Shown piece after piece: positions 50,787-59,735 of a stretch of DNA of 64,000 nucleotides (position 1 is its first letter; each line of letters begins with the position of its first letter). The notes beneath the pieces are model-generated. The model did no database searches. It worked only from the letters and a program-made list of their open reading frames with translations, and was not told where the DNA came from. Source of the stretch: Arthrobacter globiformis (GTDB lineage: Bacteria > Actinomycetota > Actinomycetes > Actinomycetales > Micrococcaceae); contig NZ_JAUSYZ010000001.1 in NCBI RefSeq assembly GCF_030817195.1, positions 1,364,001-1,428,000 of the forward strand, read 5' to 3'. The position numbers and the translations under genes are program-made.

Positions 50787-52484
50787 TCAGGCGCGCTGCG
50801 GGGCCAGTCGTCCGGATGCGCCCGTGGCGTGTTCCGAGCGCTCTGCGTCGAAGACTTTGCGGCCGGCGAACCAGGTCTGCCGCGAGGTTATGTGCGGAAC
50901 GTCCTCGATGTCGATTTCGTACGGATTGTCGCTCAGGACAATGAAATCTGCGGATTTCCCTGGCGACAGGGATCCTGTGACGTCATCCACGCCCATTGCT
51001 TCGGCGCAATTGGTGGTGTAGATCCTGATGGCTTCTGGCAGGGTGATGGCCTGCTCGGGCCAGAGCGTGCCCGGGAATTCTCCGGTCGGGTCCTTGCGGG
51101 TCACGAGCCCGTAAATGCCTTCCCAGGCGTTTGGGGATACGCTGACCGGCCAATCCGAGCCTCCGGCGATGCGGGCGCCGGTGTCGAGCAGGGACCGGTT
51201 GGGCTGCATCTTTGAGGCCCTGTCGGCGGGAAGTACTGTGGCGATGGCTTCGGAGATGACTCCGGGAAACCACAGGGAGGGGGAGATGTCGGCGGTGACA
51301 TCCAGCTCGGCGAAACGTTCGATGTCCTGTTCATGGACGAACTGGCCGTGAGCGATGTGGTATTTCGCGTCCGTATATCCGGCTCGGCGGACTTTAGCTA
51401 CGGTATCCAGCACGAGCCGGACCGACGCGTCTCCGGTGCAGTGGATTTTGGCGGAGATGCCGCGTTCAGCCGTGCTCATCAGCCACCGCTCGAGTTCCGC
51501 CGGGGGCATAGTGGTGCCACCGCAGTGACACTCGGGGAAACCGACGCCTGAAAGGTACGGCTCGATGAAGGCAGCCGTTCCTGCCGGGGGTACGCCGTCC
51601 AGGAAGATCTTGATGAAGTCCGGGCGGTGATGTTCGGACCGCAGCCCGTCCCGGTGCGCAATTATGCCCTCGCCCAGCGGATTGGTGCCGAAGATGAAGT
51701 CGTTGGCCTGCATGGAGGTAACTACCCAAGCGTGCAGGTTTCCCGCGTCGTCGAGTTCCTTCAGCGCCTGCATTAGCTGGAGGGAGGCCGCGGCGTCCTG
51801 GAACCCTGTCACCCCGTAGGAGTGGAGGATCTCGATTCCGCGCGCAGCCGCTCGCGCCAGATCCTTTGTGGACGTTGGCCGTAGCCGGGCCAACGTCTGC
51901 TCCACCAAGACGCCTCCGGCCTCGATGAGGACACCCGTCACGCGACCAGATGCGTCCCGCATAATTTGACCGCCTTCGGGATCGGGTGTGCCGTCGCCGA
52001 TGCCTGCCAGTTCCAGCGCCCGGGAGTTGGCCCACCGGTTGTGCTTGCTGTCATCCTTCAGCAGCGCTGGCCGTCCACCGGTGGCGGCATCAAAGCGGGC
52101 AAGAGCGTTTGCGGAATTCAATTCCGCCAGGAGCCCCGAACCCCAGCTTCCGCCGACCACCCAGTCATCCTGTGCCAGACGTTTCGCTTGGTCCGCCACG
52201 GCGTTGAGCAGCTCATCGAGTGTCCTGGTGGGAGGCTCATTCAATTCAAACAAGTCCATTTGGCCAGCAATCATGTGGTGGTTGTGCACATCCAGCAGGC
52301 CGGGCATCACATAGCCGCCGCCAAGATCGATGACGGTAGTTCCCGGACCGGCGGCGGCCTCAGCAGCCGCACCGAAGGAGTGCACCTTGCCGGCTTTGAC
52401 CGCCAGTGACGCCACCCGGGTATGTGCATGGTCCAGTGTGTCGATAACCCCGTTGATCAGAAGAAGATCGGCCTGGTTGTTCAT
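50787..52484 (-). CDS. Amidohydrolase, YtcJ/NfdA-like metal-dependent hydrolase
   Basis: A 565-aa TIM-barrel amidohydrolase. Metal ligands: the H-x-H in MPGLLDVHNHHMIAG, a later His in SAKIHCTGDASVR and YHIAHGQFVHEQDI, and the Asp in IAGGSDWPVSVSPN. The closing strand SPGKSADFIVLSDNPYEI is typical for the family. Known members include N-substituted formamide deformylase from Arthrobacter and related amide hydrolases; the substrate here is unknown. It is upstream of the frameshifted MFS gene, which could have exported or imported the compound. Confidence 0.87.
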   Translation of the reverse strand: MNNQADLLLINGVIDTLDHAHTRVASLAVKAGKVHSFGAAAEAAAGPGTTVIDLGGGYVMPGLLDVHNHHMIAGQMDLFELNEPPTRTLDELLNAVADQAKRLAQDDWVVGGSWGSGLLAELNSANALARFDAATGGRPALLKDDSKHNRWANSRALELAGIGDGTPDPEGGQIMRDASGRVTGVLIEAGGVLVEQTLARLRPTSTKDLARAAARGIEILHSYGVTGFQDAAASLQLMQALKELDDAGNLHAWVVTSMQANDFIFGTNPLGEGIIAHRDGLRSEHHRPDFIKIFLDGVPPAGTAAFIEPYLSGVGFPECHCGGTTMPPAELERWLMSTAERGISAKIHCTGDASVRLVLDTVAKVRRAGYTDAKYHIAHGQFVHEQDIERFAELDVTADISPSLWFPGVISEAIATVLPADRASKMQPNRSLLDTGARIAGGSDWPVSVSPNAWEGIYGLVTRKDPTGEFPGTLWPEQAITLPEAIRIYTTNCAEAMGVDDVTGSLSPGKSADFIVLSDNPYEIDIEDVPHITSRQTWFAGRKVFDAERSEHATGASGRLAPQRA

Positions 52485-52715
52485 AGCATCAGTCCCTAAC
52501 GGTGAGTTGATGGCACAACACTAGAGTGTTGGGAGTTCTTGGGTTTTGACTATCCGTGCACGGTTCTTGCGGAATCCTGCAGGCCAATCTCGCTGGAAGA
52601 CACATCAAGCGGCTTGTGAGGAACCCATGGGCTGCGCGACCATCACGACCCGTGTTCGGGGAGCCGAAGTATCCCGAGTTGGCTCCGAAAGCACCGTGTG
52701 CGGAAGACTGTTGCC

Positions 52716-54080
52716 GTGAGCAACTCTCCCCGCACCGGCCTCGCCGTAGCCGGCCTCAGCCTGGGCACGTCCCTGAACCCGCTGAACTCCTCGATGATCG
52801 CCGTCGCCCTCGTGGTGCTGCGCGAGGACTTCCGGCTCGACGTCGCCACGGTCACCTGGGTGATCACCGCCTTCTACATCACCTCGGCCGCGGGCCAGCC
52901 GCTGATGGGGCGGCTCGCCGACCGGTTCGGGCCACGAAAGCTCTTCATGCTGGGCATGGGCCTGGTGATCGCGTCCTGCGCGCTGGCGCCCTTCTCGCCC
53001 AACTTCGTATTCGTCTGCATTGCCCGCGCGCTCATGGCGCTGGGGACGGCGACGGCGTACCCGAGCGCCGTCGTCATGGTCGGCACCCTGGCACGGCTGG
53101 CTGACACGAGCTCCACCCGGCCGCTGGGCCGGATCCAGATGGCCAACACCTCCGGGGCCGCCGTCGGCCCGGTGGTCGGCGGGCTGCTGGTAAGCCTGGT
53201 CGGCTGGGAGGCGCTGTTCCTGATCAACGTGCCGCTGGCGCTGGCTGCGCTGCTCATCGTGCGGAGGTTCGCGCCCGCCGATGAAGCGCGGGAGCACGGC
53301 AGCATCGGCACCCTGCTGCGTGACTCGGACATCCCCGGCATCCTCGCATTCACGGGAGGCATGGTGCTGCTGCTCATGGGCCTGCTGAACGCGCTGCCCG
53401 GCTTCCGCTGGTGGCTGCTGGGCGGAGCCATGGCACTGGCCGTCCTGTTCGCCTGGCGGGAGCTGACCTTCAAGCGACCGTTCCTGGACCTGCGGCTGCT
53501 CGGCAGGAACCGGCCGCTGCTGCTGGTGTACCTGGGCTTCACGGTGTTCAGCGGCGTCTATTACTTCGCGTTCTTCGGCCTGCCGCAGCTGCTGCAGGAG
53601 GCCGCGGGCTACAACCCCGGCCTGGTGGGTGTGCTGATGCTGCCGCTGGCGGCGATGTCCGTGGTCGTCACGCCGTTCGCCGTGAGGGGGATCGACCGGT
53701 TCGGCGTGCGGCGGGTGCTGATTGCCGGCGTCGTACTTTTGACCGTGGCGGCAGCGGCACTGTGGCTGCTGACGGCGTCGTTCGCCGTCCTGCTGGTGCT
53801 GGTGCTGACCGCCCTGATGGGTGTGCCGTACGGGTCGGTCAGCATCGCCTCGAACCAGGGCCTGTACCTGTCCGCGGCGCCGGAGGACAGGGGAGTGGCG
53901 GCCGGGATCTTCCAGACCTGCCGGTACGTCGGTGCCATCAGCGCCACGGTGATGATCGGCATCTTCTACGGCACCGGCGTCACCCAGGAGAACTGGGGCC
54001 GGATGGTGCTGGTGATGCTGGGGCTCTGCGTGGTGACGTTCGTGGTGTCGCTGCTGTGGCGGGAGCGGAAGGCGGCGTAG
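52716..54080 (+). CDS. MFS transporter, DHA2-like drug/multi-substrate exporter
   Basis: 454 aa, about 12-14 membrane segments. Motif A-like GRLADRFGPRKLFMLGM after segment 2 and motif C-like ANTSGAAVGPVVGGLLVS in segment 5 mark a proton-driven exporter of the DHA2 group. Two GTG starts are possible, 52698 and 52716; MSNSPRTGL from 52716 looks more natural. The gene is monocistronic; the closest regulator is TetR at 55752, which is separated by a divergent pair. Confidence 0.86.
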   Translation: MSNSPRTGLAVAGLSLGTSLNPLNSSMIAVALVVLREDFRLDVATVTWVITAFYITSAAGQPLMGRLADRFGPRKLFMLGMGLVIASCALAPFSPNFVFVCIARALMALGTATAYPSAVVMVGTLARLADTSSTRPLGRIQMANTSGAAVGPVVGGLLVSLVGWEALFLINVPLALAALLIVRRFAPADEAREHGSIGTLLRDSDIPGILAFTGGMVLLLMGLLNALPGFRWWLLGGAMALAVLFAWRELTFKRPFLDLRLLGRNRPLLLVYLGFTVFSGVYYFAFFGLPQLLQEAAGYNPGLVGVLMLPLAAMSVVVTPFAVRGIDRFGVRRVLIAGVVLLTVAAAALWLLTASFAVLLVLVLTALMGVPYGSVSIASNQGLYLSAAPEDRGVAAGIFQTCRYVGAISATVMIGIFYGTGVTQENWGRMVLVMLGLCVVTFVVSLLWRERKAA

Positions 54081-54154
54081 GGAGGACGACGGCGGCCCCG
54101 CCGCCGCTACGTTGCGCGGGATACCGTCATTCGGAACCGACGAACACGATCAAA

Positions 54155-55054
54155 TTACGGCTTGGCCGTTACATGCGCCAGCGCGCGGCGCCGTTCACGC
54201 AGGATCGATAATCCGTATGCCGCGGCTCCCGGCGTCGCGAGCACGGCCAAGAATGCGACCGCGGGTTGGACGCGCGCGCCCTCGGCGAGAAGCAGATGAG
54301 CTGGTCCCTGCAGGGCGGCGCACGTACATCCCATCCAGAGCACGGTCCACAGGGCCCGCGCGCTCCCGGCGCCGGATGCCCTGATGTACGGTGCCACGAA
54401 CGCCCCGAGCGCGAGCATGCCCGTGACGAGAAGACTTACCCGTTGGTCGAGTGATGCGAGCCCCTGCGGCCCGGTGTCCCCGGGACCGGCCGCGCCCCAG
54501 ACCGTCATGGCCGCACCGAAGGGCAGCAGTCCGAGCGCGCCGACGGCCGCGGCCCAGCCACGCGCTCGCGGCGGAGGCCCGTCCAAGAGCACGCCCCAGC
54601 GGTCCAGCACATAGAACGCCAGGAGCGTCGTTAACGCCGCGGCGAGGATACAGAAACCGGTGTACACGAGGGCGAATGCCCATCCCGCGAGCCCGCCGTC
54701 ATCGGCCGCCGTGGGAGGTGCGCCCGAGACCAGCTGCAGCAGGAGTCCCAGGGGCAAACCGATGAGGATCGGGACGAGCAGCCCTGTTGCACCACCGCCG
54801 AGAATCACCACAAGCCAGGCGGGGATGCCTCGACCCCATGGCCGGGTGAGGACGAACGCGAGGCCGATGGCGCTGAGTTCCATGGCTGCCGTGACGGCGT
54901 TGCCGACCATGAAGCGCGGACTGCTCATGGTCGCGACCGCCGCCTCGTCCTCCAGTCCGGTTGTGGCGCCGGCGATCCACGACACCTTGAGGGCAAGGTA
55001 TGGCAGCGTCGCAAGCACTGCAGCCCAGAAGGCGATCCGGCGCGGGGCCGTCAC
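54155..55054 (-). CDS. Polytopic membrane protein, unknown function
   Basis: 299 aa with about seven to eight hydrophobic segments (FWAAVLATLPYLALKVSWI, LVVILGGGATGLLVPILIGL, and so on). No transporter or enzyme motif is visible. It starts with GTG overlapping the stop of the DUF2867 gene (GTGA), so both are translated together and probably repressed by the divergent TetR protein. MSSPRFMVGNA between segments one and two resembles the N-terminal part of uncharacterised actinobacterial membrane proteins found with DUF2867. Confidence 0.75.
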   Translation of the reverse strand: MTAPRRIAFWAAVLATLPYLALKVSWIAGATTGLEDEAAVATMSSPRFMVGNAVTAAMELSAIGLAFVLTRPWGRGIPAWLVVILGGGATGLLVPILIGLPLGLLLQLVSGAPPTAADDGGLAGWAFALVYTGFCILAAALTTLLAFYVLDRWGVLLDGPPPRARGWAAAVGALGLLPFGAAMTVWGAAGPGDTGPQGLASLDQRVSLLVTGMLALGAFVAPYIRASGAGSARALWTVLWMGCTCAALQGPAHLLLAEGARVQPAVAFLAVLATPGAAAYGLSILRERRRALAHVTAKP

Positions 55055-55665
55055 TCTGCTGCCTCGAAACCCGCGGCGCGACCCACCGTCATCCGCGTTC
55101 GCCAGGCTCCCTCCCACTGCCGGGTCATCGCCGGATAGACGATGAGCAGGCGGAACGGCAGGATAGCCGCGAGGTACATGCGCCCGAACCATCCGTTGGG
55201 GCGGACGAGCACGGCCATCCGCAACTCCCACCCGCCGTCGCCCTCGGCCCATCCGAGATGCATGACTGCGTGCACCGTGCCGTTCGCGATCTCTCTCGCG
55301 GCTTCCCGGGGCAGCCGGTAGAGCGACGTGAAGGGGCTACCGGGCGGATCAGTCTCAGCGGTGCCCCGCAGATCCTCGGGCAGCCGGTCGCGGAGGGAGC
55401 TGACACGGGCGCCGAGGCCGTCCCGTTCGTTGTCCCACCCGAACAGTTTCCCCAGCCTCCAGCGCAGGGCGAAGAGGGCGTGGCTTAGACGCGATGAAGA
55501 TCCCGGGCCGCCTGCGGCGCGGATCGCTGCGAGCATCACACCGAAGTCATCCGGCCCGGCACCGGGCGCCCGGTACGACCAGACGTCCTCGATTTCGAAG
55601 TCGGGCGCGATTTCGTGAATGCGCCACGGGAGGGCGCGGTGGGCGGTCCTAGGCAGTCGCGACAT
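55051..55665 (-). CDS. DUF2867 family protein
   Basis: 204 aa. The N-terminal half (ALPWRIHEIAPDFEIEDVWS, RLGKLFGWD) and the second half (GTVHAVMHLGWAEGDGG, VRPNGWFGRMYLAAILPFRL) match DUF2867, a family of unknown function with a helix-grip-like fold often next to membrane or NAD-binding proteins. First gene of a pair with the membrane protein, divergent from TetR with two palindromes between. Confidence 0.8.
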   Translation of the reverse strand: MSRLPRTAHRALPWRIHEIAPDFEIEDVWSYRAPGAGPDDFGVMLAAIRAAGGPGSSSRLSHALFALRWRLGKLFGWDNERDGLGARVSSLRDRLPEDLRGTAETDPPGSPFTSLYRLPREAAREIANGTVHAVMHLGWAEGDGGWELRMAVLVRPNGWFGRMYLAAILPFRLLIVYPAMTRQWEGAWRTRMTVGRAAGFEAAE

Positions 55666-55682
55666 GGTCGCCTCCTCGAATC

Positions 55683-55698
55683 TATACGGAACCGTATA
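55683..55698. promoter_or_regulatory. TetR operator candidate 1: TATACGG-AA-CCGTATA
   Basis: A 7-2-7 perfect inverted repeat located 18 bp upstream of the DUF2867 start. Its half-site TATACG recurs in the second palindrome at 55720. Confidence 0.7.
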
Positions 55699-55719
55699 AG
55701 AGGTAGGATAACAGCGATA

Positions 55720-55731
55720 TACGCTAGCGTA
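55720..55731. promoter_or_regulatory. TetR operator candidate 2: TACGCT-AGCGTA
   Basis: Perfect 12-bp palindrome 21 bp upstream of the TetR start, preceded by ATA so that one half reads TATACG as in the first site. Centre-to-centre distance 35 bp. Confidence 0.6.
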
Positions 55732-55751
55732 CAGATCGAGAGGGCGGACGG

Positions 55752-56309
55752 ATGGTCAATGCACGCACGCCGCGGGAAGCCTGGGTCAGGGCAGCCCTCG
55801 ACGCGCTCACCGAAGGCGGCCCCGAGACCGTGCGGGTCGAAGTGCTCGCCAAGCGTCTGGGCGTGACGAAGGGCGGCTTCTATGGGTACTTTGATGGCCG
55901 CGCCCAACTCCTCTCCGAGACTCTTGACCTCTGGGAGCGCGAGGCCGCGCAGGCCGTCATCGATGAGGTCGAGCAGTCCCGGGGCGGCACGCAAGAGCGG
56001 CTCCACTCTCTCTTCGCGAGCGTGAAGGCGAGGGAGAACATTGCACGGGCCGAATTCTCCATCCGTGAGTGGGCGCGCCGTGACCCTGCCGTCGCCGCGC
56101 GCCTGCGTCGCGTGGACCGGGCGCGGCTCGATTACCTCCGCGAGCTGCACGTCGAACTCACGGGCGACCCTGCCGAGGCGGCCGCCCGCGCGGCGGTGAT
56201 GATCGGCGTCTGGCTCGCAGGGCACTACATGCGGTTCGACACCGGAAACTTCGACCACGATGCCGTGCTGGAGCTTGTGTTCGAGCGAATGACCTCCGGA
56301 GCTCCCTGA
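55752..56309 (+). CDS. TetR/AcrR-family transcriptional regulator
   Basis: 185 aa. N-terminal HTH (AALDALTEGGPETVRVEVLA, then RLGVTKGGFYGYFDGRAQLL) is canonical TetR; the helical ligand domain follows (residues 60-185). Divergent from the DUF2867/membrane-protein operon, and both palindromes lie in the 86-bp gap, so it very likely controls this operon and itself. Confidence 0.9.
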   Translation: MVNARTPREAWVRAALDALTEGGPETVRVEVLAKRLGVTKGGFYGYFDGRAQLLSETLDLWEREAAQAVIDEVEQSRGGTQERLHSLFASVKARENIARAEFSIREWARRDPAVAARLRRVDRARLDYLRELHVELTGDPAEAAARAAVMIGVWLAGHYMRFDTGNFDHDAVLELVFERMTSGAP

Positions 56310-56362
56310 CAGGCAGATGATCTCGAAGGTTGTGGCGTTCAGCGGCGGTCCGCCGCTGGTGA

Positions 56363-57214
56363 CTACCGCCGGTCGCCCTGGGCCGGTGCCGCCGGCGGCT
56401 GGCCGGAACCCTGCCCCGTTCCGCCTTGTGCGTCGCCGCCCTGTTCTAATCCACCCTGGCCCGTCCGGGCGTCCGCAGGTGCCTTGCCCTTTGCCCTCCC
56501 ATTGTCGGAAACGTTCGCCCGGCCGGCCGGTGGTTGCGCTGCCTGTGACGGTGCGCCGGTCGCGCGGGAGGCGCCTGGCTCAGCCGGCTTTCCTCCGCCT
56601 GGCGGAACCGCGGAAGGAACCCCAGCGTCCCACGGAGTCTGCGCCGGGCGCCCGGCTGCCTCTCCTGACACCTGCCGTTCGCGAACGGAAGGCTCGGAAG
56701 CGGGAACCCTGGCCGGGGCCGGGGCGGCGGGTACTGCCGCCGTCGGCGTCGTCCAGCCAAGGGAAGGAACGACGGCGGGCGCAGGGTTGGGTGCCTCCGC
56801 CTGCGATGGCGGTGGCGGTGCCGGCGTGGTCGGTGCTGGGGGCGAGAAGGAGCGGACGATACTGTTGATGGTTCCTTCTGCCTGGCTGCGCAGCGTCTCG
56901 TTCCCGGCCGCAGCGCCGCCCGCAACGCCCAGAGAAGCCGCCACGGCCAACGATGTGAACACAGCGCGCTTCTTCCTCCAGTGCCGGCTGGACCAGTCGT
57001 CCAGCCGAACCGCTCCCGCTGCAAAGGGCTGACCCATCAAGGCGGCAACCTCAGCAGACGGCTCCGGAACTTGCGTCACCCGGAAGCTCCTCAACTGCAG
57101 CAGCACGGCACGCAGTTCAGCGTCGTCCGGAAAGCCGCCCTCGGCGAGCAGCGCGTCCACGCAGCGCTCGTCGTCGAGCCGCCACTCTTCCTGCCTTCTG
57201 TCGTCGCTGGTCAT
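56363..57214 (-). CDS. Anti-sigma factor-like membrane protein (RsdA-like)
   Basis: 283 aa. A cytoplasmic N-terminus of about 85 residues (LDDERCVDALLAEGGFPDDA, VPEPSAEVAALMGQ) resembles the sigma-D binding segment of RsdA; one membrane segment follows at about 87-108 (AVFTSLAVAASLGVAGGAAA). The outside part is Pro/Ala/Gly-rich and disordered to the end. The ATG overlaps the stop of the ECF sigma gene (ATGA), the usual arrangement for a sigma/anti-sigma pair. The domain assignment is from pattern, not a search. Confidence 0.72.
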   Translation of the reverse strand: MTSDDRRQEEWRLDDERCVDALLAEGGFPDDAELRAVLLQLRSFRVTQVPEPSAEVAALMGQPFAAGAVRLDDWSSRHWRKKRAVFTSLAVAASLGVAGGAAAGNETLRSQAEGTINSIVRSFSPPAPTTPAPPPPSQAEAPNPAPAVVPSLGWTTPTAAVPAAPAPARVPASEPSVRERQVSGEAAGRPAQTPWDAGVPSAVPPGGGKPAEPGASRATGAPSQAAQPPAGRANVSDNGRAKGKAPADARTGQGGLEQGGDAQGGTGQGSGQPPAAPAQGDRR

Positions 57215-57759
57215 GATGCGCCTCTTCTGAGTGAGGGACGGAGTTTTCTGAGCCGGCACAGTGCCCGGCGCTGCAGCTGCTTGATGGCTCCCGGAGTTTT
57301 GCCCATGATTTCCGCGGTGGTCTCCAGGGACAGATCCGCGACCACCCGCAGGGCGATGACTTCCTGCTGGTCCGGCTGCAGCGTGCCGAGCAGTGCCTTG
57401 ACATTCTCCGTGCTCTCGGCAGCCAGCAGCTGGTCCTCGGCGGAAGCGGCACAACGCGGGTCCGCCTCGGCGTCGTAATCGGTGATGTGCGGGGCCTTGA
57501 GGCGGCGCCGGTATTCGTCCACATAGCGAGCGTGCGCAATGGAAAAGACCAGGTTCTTGATCCCGTTCGTACCTCCGCGCACGCCCCCCAGCTGCGGGTA
57601 GAGTGCCAGGAACACCTCCTGGGTGGTGCCCTCTGGATCTTCCACCTCACGCGCGCGGAGGTAGCTCAGCACGGCCGGCGAGAACTCGCGGTACACAGCG
57701 CAAAAGACACCCTCGTCGGCCTGACGGGGCGTCGTCGCCTCATCCTTAAGCTTTTGCAT
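57211..57759 (-). CDS. ECF RNA polymerase sigma factor (SigD-like)
   Basis: 182 aa. Region 2 (about 20-90): VLSYLRAREVEDPEGTTQEV, VFSIAHARYVDEYRRR. Region 4 (about 120-175): LGTLQPDQQEVIALRVVADL, then TAEIMGKTPGAIKQLQRRAL. Region 4 resembles mycobacterial SigD (ALRVVxxLSxExTA). Translationally coupled with a membrane anti-sigma-like protein. Upstream, GTAACC-N15-CGAT occurs at 57867-57843, very near the SigD-type consensus GTAACG-N16-CGAT, so it is probably autoregulated. Confidence 0.87.
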   Translation of the reverse strand: MQKLKDEATTPRQADEGVFCAVYREFSPAVLSYLRAREVEDPEGTTQEVFLALYPQLGGVRGGTNGIKNLVFSIAHARYVDEYRRRLKAPHITDYDAEADPRCAASAEDQLLAAESTENVKALLGTLQPDQQEVIALRVVADLSLETTAEIMGKTPGAIKQLQRRALCRLRKLRPSLRRGAS

Positions 57760-57842
57760 CCGCCCCCCTGCGGCAGATGCCCGATGCCGGGCACCGTTCG
57801 GAGGTGGCGCCCAGGCCGGTATGAGCAGTTCGTCCCGGCCTG

Positions 57843-57867
57843 ATCGCCGCTCCTGCTGACAGGTTAC
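57843..57867 (-). promoter_or_regulatory. SigD-type ECF promoter candidate of the sigma gene
   Basis: On the minus strand GTAACC (57867-57862), 15 nt, CGAT (57846-57843), 84 bp before the sigma ATG. The -35 overlaps the TAA of the upstream secreted-protein gene. Confidence 0.5.
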
Positions 57868-58574
57868 CGCTGACCGCGGCCGGCCGGTGCGTGCGAGTTA
57901 TTGGACGGGTGGCCTGCACCGCCCTTGGCAGCCGGGGTACCACCCTTGGCAGCGGGGGTGCCGCCCTTGGCGGCGGCTGCTGCGCCCTGCTGCTCCTGCA
58001 CCTGCTGCCCGGCCACCTGTTCCTCCGGAGCGTCGGCGGAGGTCCCCTCGGTGTCATCGTCCGCCGTGTCCCGCGGCGCCGTAACAGTGTCGCAGTAGGC
58101 GTCGACCTTGCCTTCGCCGCCGGCTGCCTTCACAAGTGCCGCGTATGCGGTGGATGTGGAGTTCAGGCCGCCGTGGGAGAAGGCGTTGCAGAGGCCAAAG
58201 GCCGCCGGGCCTGTGGCGTCAGGTCCAACCGGGGCTGATGTTGCGCTCGGCTCAGGCTCCGGATCCTCGGATTCTGTGGGCGACGGGCTCGGCGATTCGG
58301 TTTCCGTTGGTGTCGGGTCCGGGGAGTCGGTTTCGGTGGCTGTGGGACTGGGCTCGGCGGAGTCGGTTTCGGTGGCCGTGGGGGTGGGCTCCGGCGCCTC
58401 CGTTTCCGTGGCCGTGGGAGTGGGCGACGGCGATTCTGTCTTCGCGACCTGCGCTACGGGACCGTCGGGCGACGAGACGGCGAAGGCCGCCATCCCCGTC
58501 CCGCCGGCCACCAGGGCTCCGGCGGCGATCACGGTTGCTGCGAGCTTGTTTCCAGAAAAAGTGAAGAAAGACAT
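57864..58574 (-). CDS. Secreted/anchored protein with acidic Pro-Thr-Glu repeat stalk
   Basis: 236 aa. N-terminal hydrophobic segment LAATVIAAGALVAGGTGMAA is a signal peptide or anchor. Residues about 45-115 are a repeat stalk of ETxxPxPTPTA-type units. A compact part (GLCNAFSHGGLNSTSTAYAAL... DAYCDTV, about 125-165) has two Cys that could form a disulfide. The C-terminus has two AAKGGTP repeats. GGAGGG precedes the ATG at 58574. The adjacent ECF-like promoter suggests that it belongs to the regulon of the neighbouring sigma factor. Confidence 0.75.
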   Translation of the reverse strand: MSFFTFSGNKLAATVIAAGALVAGGTGMAAFAVSSPDGPVAQVAKTESPSPTPTATETEAPEPTPTATETDSAEPSPTATETDSPDPTPTETESPSPSPTESEDPEPEPSATSAPVGPDATGPAAFGLCNAFSHGGLNSTSTAYAALVKAAGGEGKVDAYCDTVTAPRDTADDDTEGTSADAPEEQVAGQQVQEQQGAAAAAKGGTPAAKGGTPAAKGGAGHPSNNSHAPAGRGQR

Positions 58575-58640
58575 GAGACCCTCCGTTGACGGATTTTCAT
58601 GGATTGCGTTCAACTTTGCGGTTTCCCCCCGCACTCACTG

Positions 58641-58667
58641 GATCGTAATTTGAGTCACAAAGGTTAC
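58641..58667 (-). promoter_or_regulatory. SigD-type ECF promoter candidate of the secreted-protein gene
   Basis: On the minus strand GTAACC (58667-58662), 16 nt, CGAT (58645-58642). This is the consensus spacing of mycobacterial SigD promoters and repeats the motif before the sigma gene. It lies 67 bp before the start codon. Confidence 0.55.
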
Positions 58668-58777
58668 GGGTTTCGTCAAAGTTTTTTCCGCGCTGGAAAA
58701 ACGGCCTCCGCACTCAGCGGAAGGAGGAGGAAGGCGGCGGTGATGACCGCCGTCGTAATGAGCAGTGAGCGGTCGCG

Positions 58778-59101
58778 CTATTGGGCGGAGCGCCGGTTGC
58801 GCGCCAGGCGCGCCAGCCGCCTGAAGGCCAAGACGAAGACCACCTCGATCAGCACCATCAGCCCGAGCATCAGCCAGTGCCCCTGGGTGATGAACACAAC
58901 GGCGCCGGTGAGGACCAGCACGCTTCCCAGGATCAGGGCGTATACCGCGAACCCGAGGGCCACCTTTGCGCTGCGCACGCCGGTGCGGAAGCCAAAACCC
59001 TGTGGCAATCCGCCGGGCAGTCCCTGCACGCGGTCAGGCCCTGCGGGCGGGAGCCTATCGAACTCCTGCCACAGGTCCTCATCGTGATCCCGATCGGTCA
59101 T
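58778..59101 (-). CDS. Small two-segment membrane protein, unknown
   Basis: 107 aa. Acidic N-terminus (MTDRDHDEDLWQEFDRLPPA), Gly-rich linker, then two membrane segments (VALGFAVYALILGSVLVLTG and LMLGLMVLIEVVFVLAF) and a basic tail RRLARLARNRRSAQ. Typical size and make-up of uncharacterised actinobacterial membrane proteins. No partner gene. Confidence 0.65.
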   Translation of the reverse strand: MTDRDHDEDLWQEFDRLPPAGPDRVQGLPGGLPQGFGFRTGVRSAKVALGFAVYALILGSVLVLTGAVVFITQGHWLMLGLMVLIEVVFVLAFRRLARLARNRRSAQ

Positions 59102-59735
59102 GCTTCCATTATCCCGCGCAGTAAGGGCGGCCGCTGCTCCGGATGAATCGCTGCCACCATGGCACTGATCAACTCCGGGAGGTCCCCATTAGGCCCCGGT
59201 CATCACAGCGGCAGTAACCAGGCCAACTCCCACCGCTGACCACCACCGCCAGAACGCAGTTAGGGCGGCCGTTTCTGCCCCCGCGACCCACGGCTTCGTT
59301 AAAGCCCTGACGGCTTCCCAATGATCTACAGATGGCAGATCACTCGGGTCTTCTGGCAACGTCATCGATGTCCAGCAAGTCCCGTCCGGTACTGTTCACG
59401 CGTCATCCGTCGCCATGCTCAAGAAGGAGGCAATGTTGGCACATGTTCCACTCAAGAGTCACAGCCGTTTCTTCAGAGAGCGGCCAACCCCTTGTCCTAC
59501 TCGATTCGGCGGAGTCTCGAAACCTCTGCGCCTCGTTTTGGGGGCAAGGGGCCCGGAAGAAGTGCATGCTAGTGGGGTCGGCAGAGGGTTCACAGGGACA
59601 CCGCGTAGGCGAAGAATGGTTTGTAGGCCGATCGTCCCCGGTGGCATTGGCGCTGCGGAGGGCGTAAGGCAGCGGGCTCGGCGGAACCGCTGTGCGGTCC
59701 CGGCCCGCTCTATCGGCGCAGATTAGGAGCACATC
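59102..59735. other. 630-bp stretch with only a doubtful ORF
   Basis: A plus-strand frame from ATG 59443 region to 59667 (MFHSRVTAVSSESGQPLVLL...) of about 75 codons has plausible composition, but its distance to the only Shine-Dalgarno-like AGGAGG is too long and the frame starting properly behind that site is not protein-like. No RNA gene or strong palindrome was recognised. It contains the promoter of the CBS gene. Confidence 0.3.

Noticed and set aside
59415..59726. Open frame directly behind the AGGAGG at about 59425
   Set aside because: Product is Arg/Pro-rich and resembles random GC-rich translation; no support as a gene.
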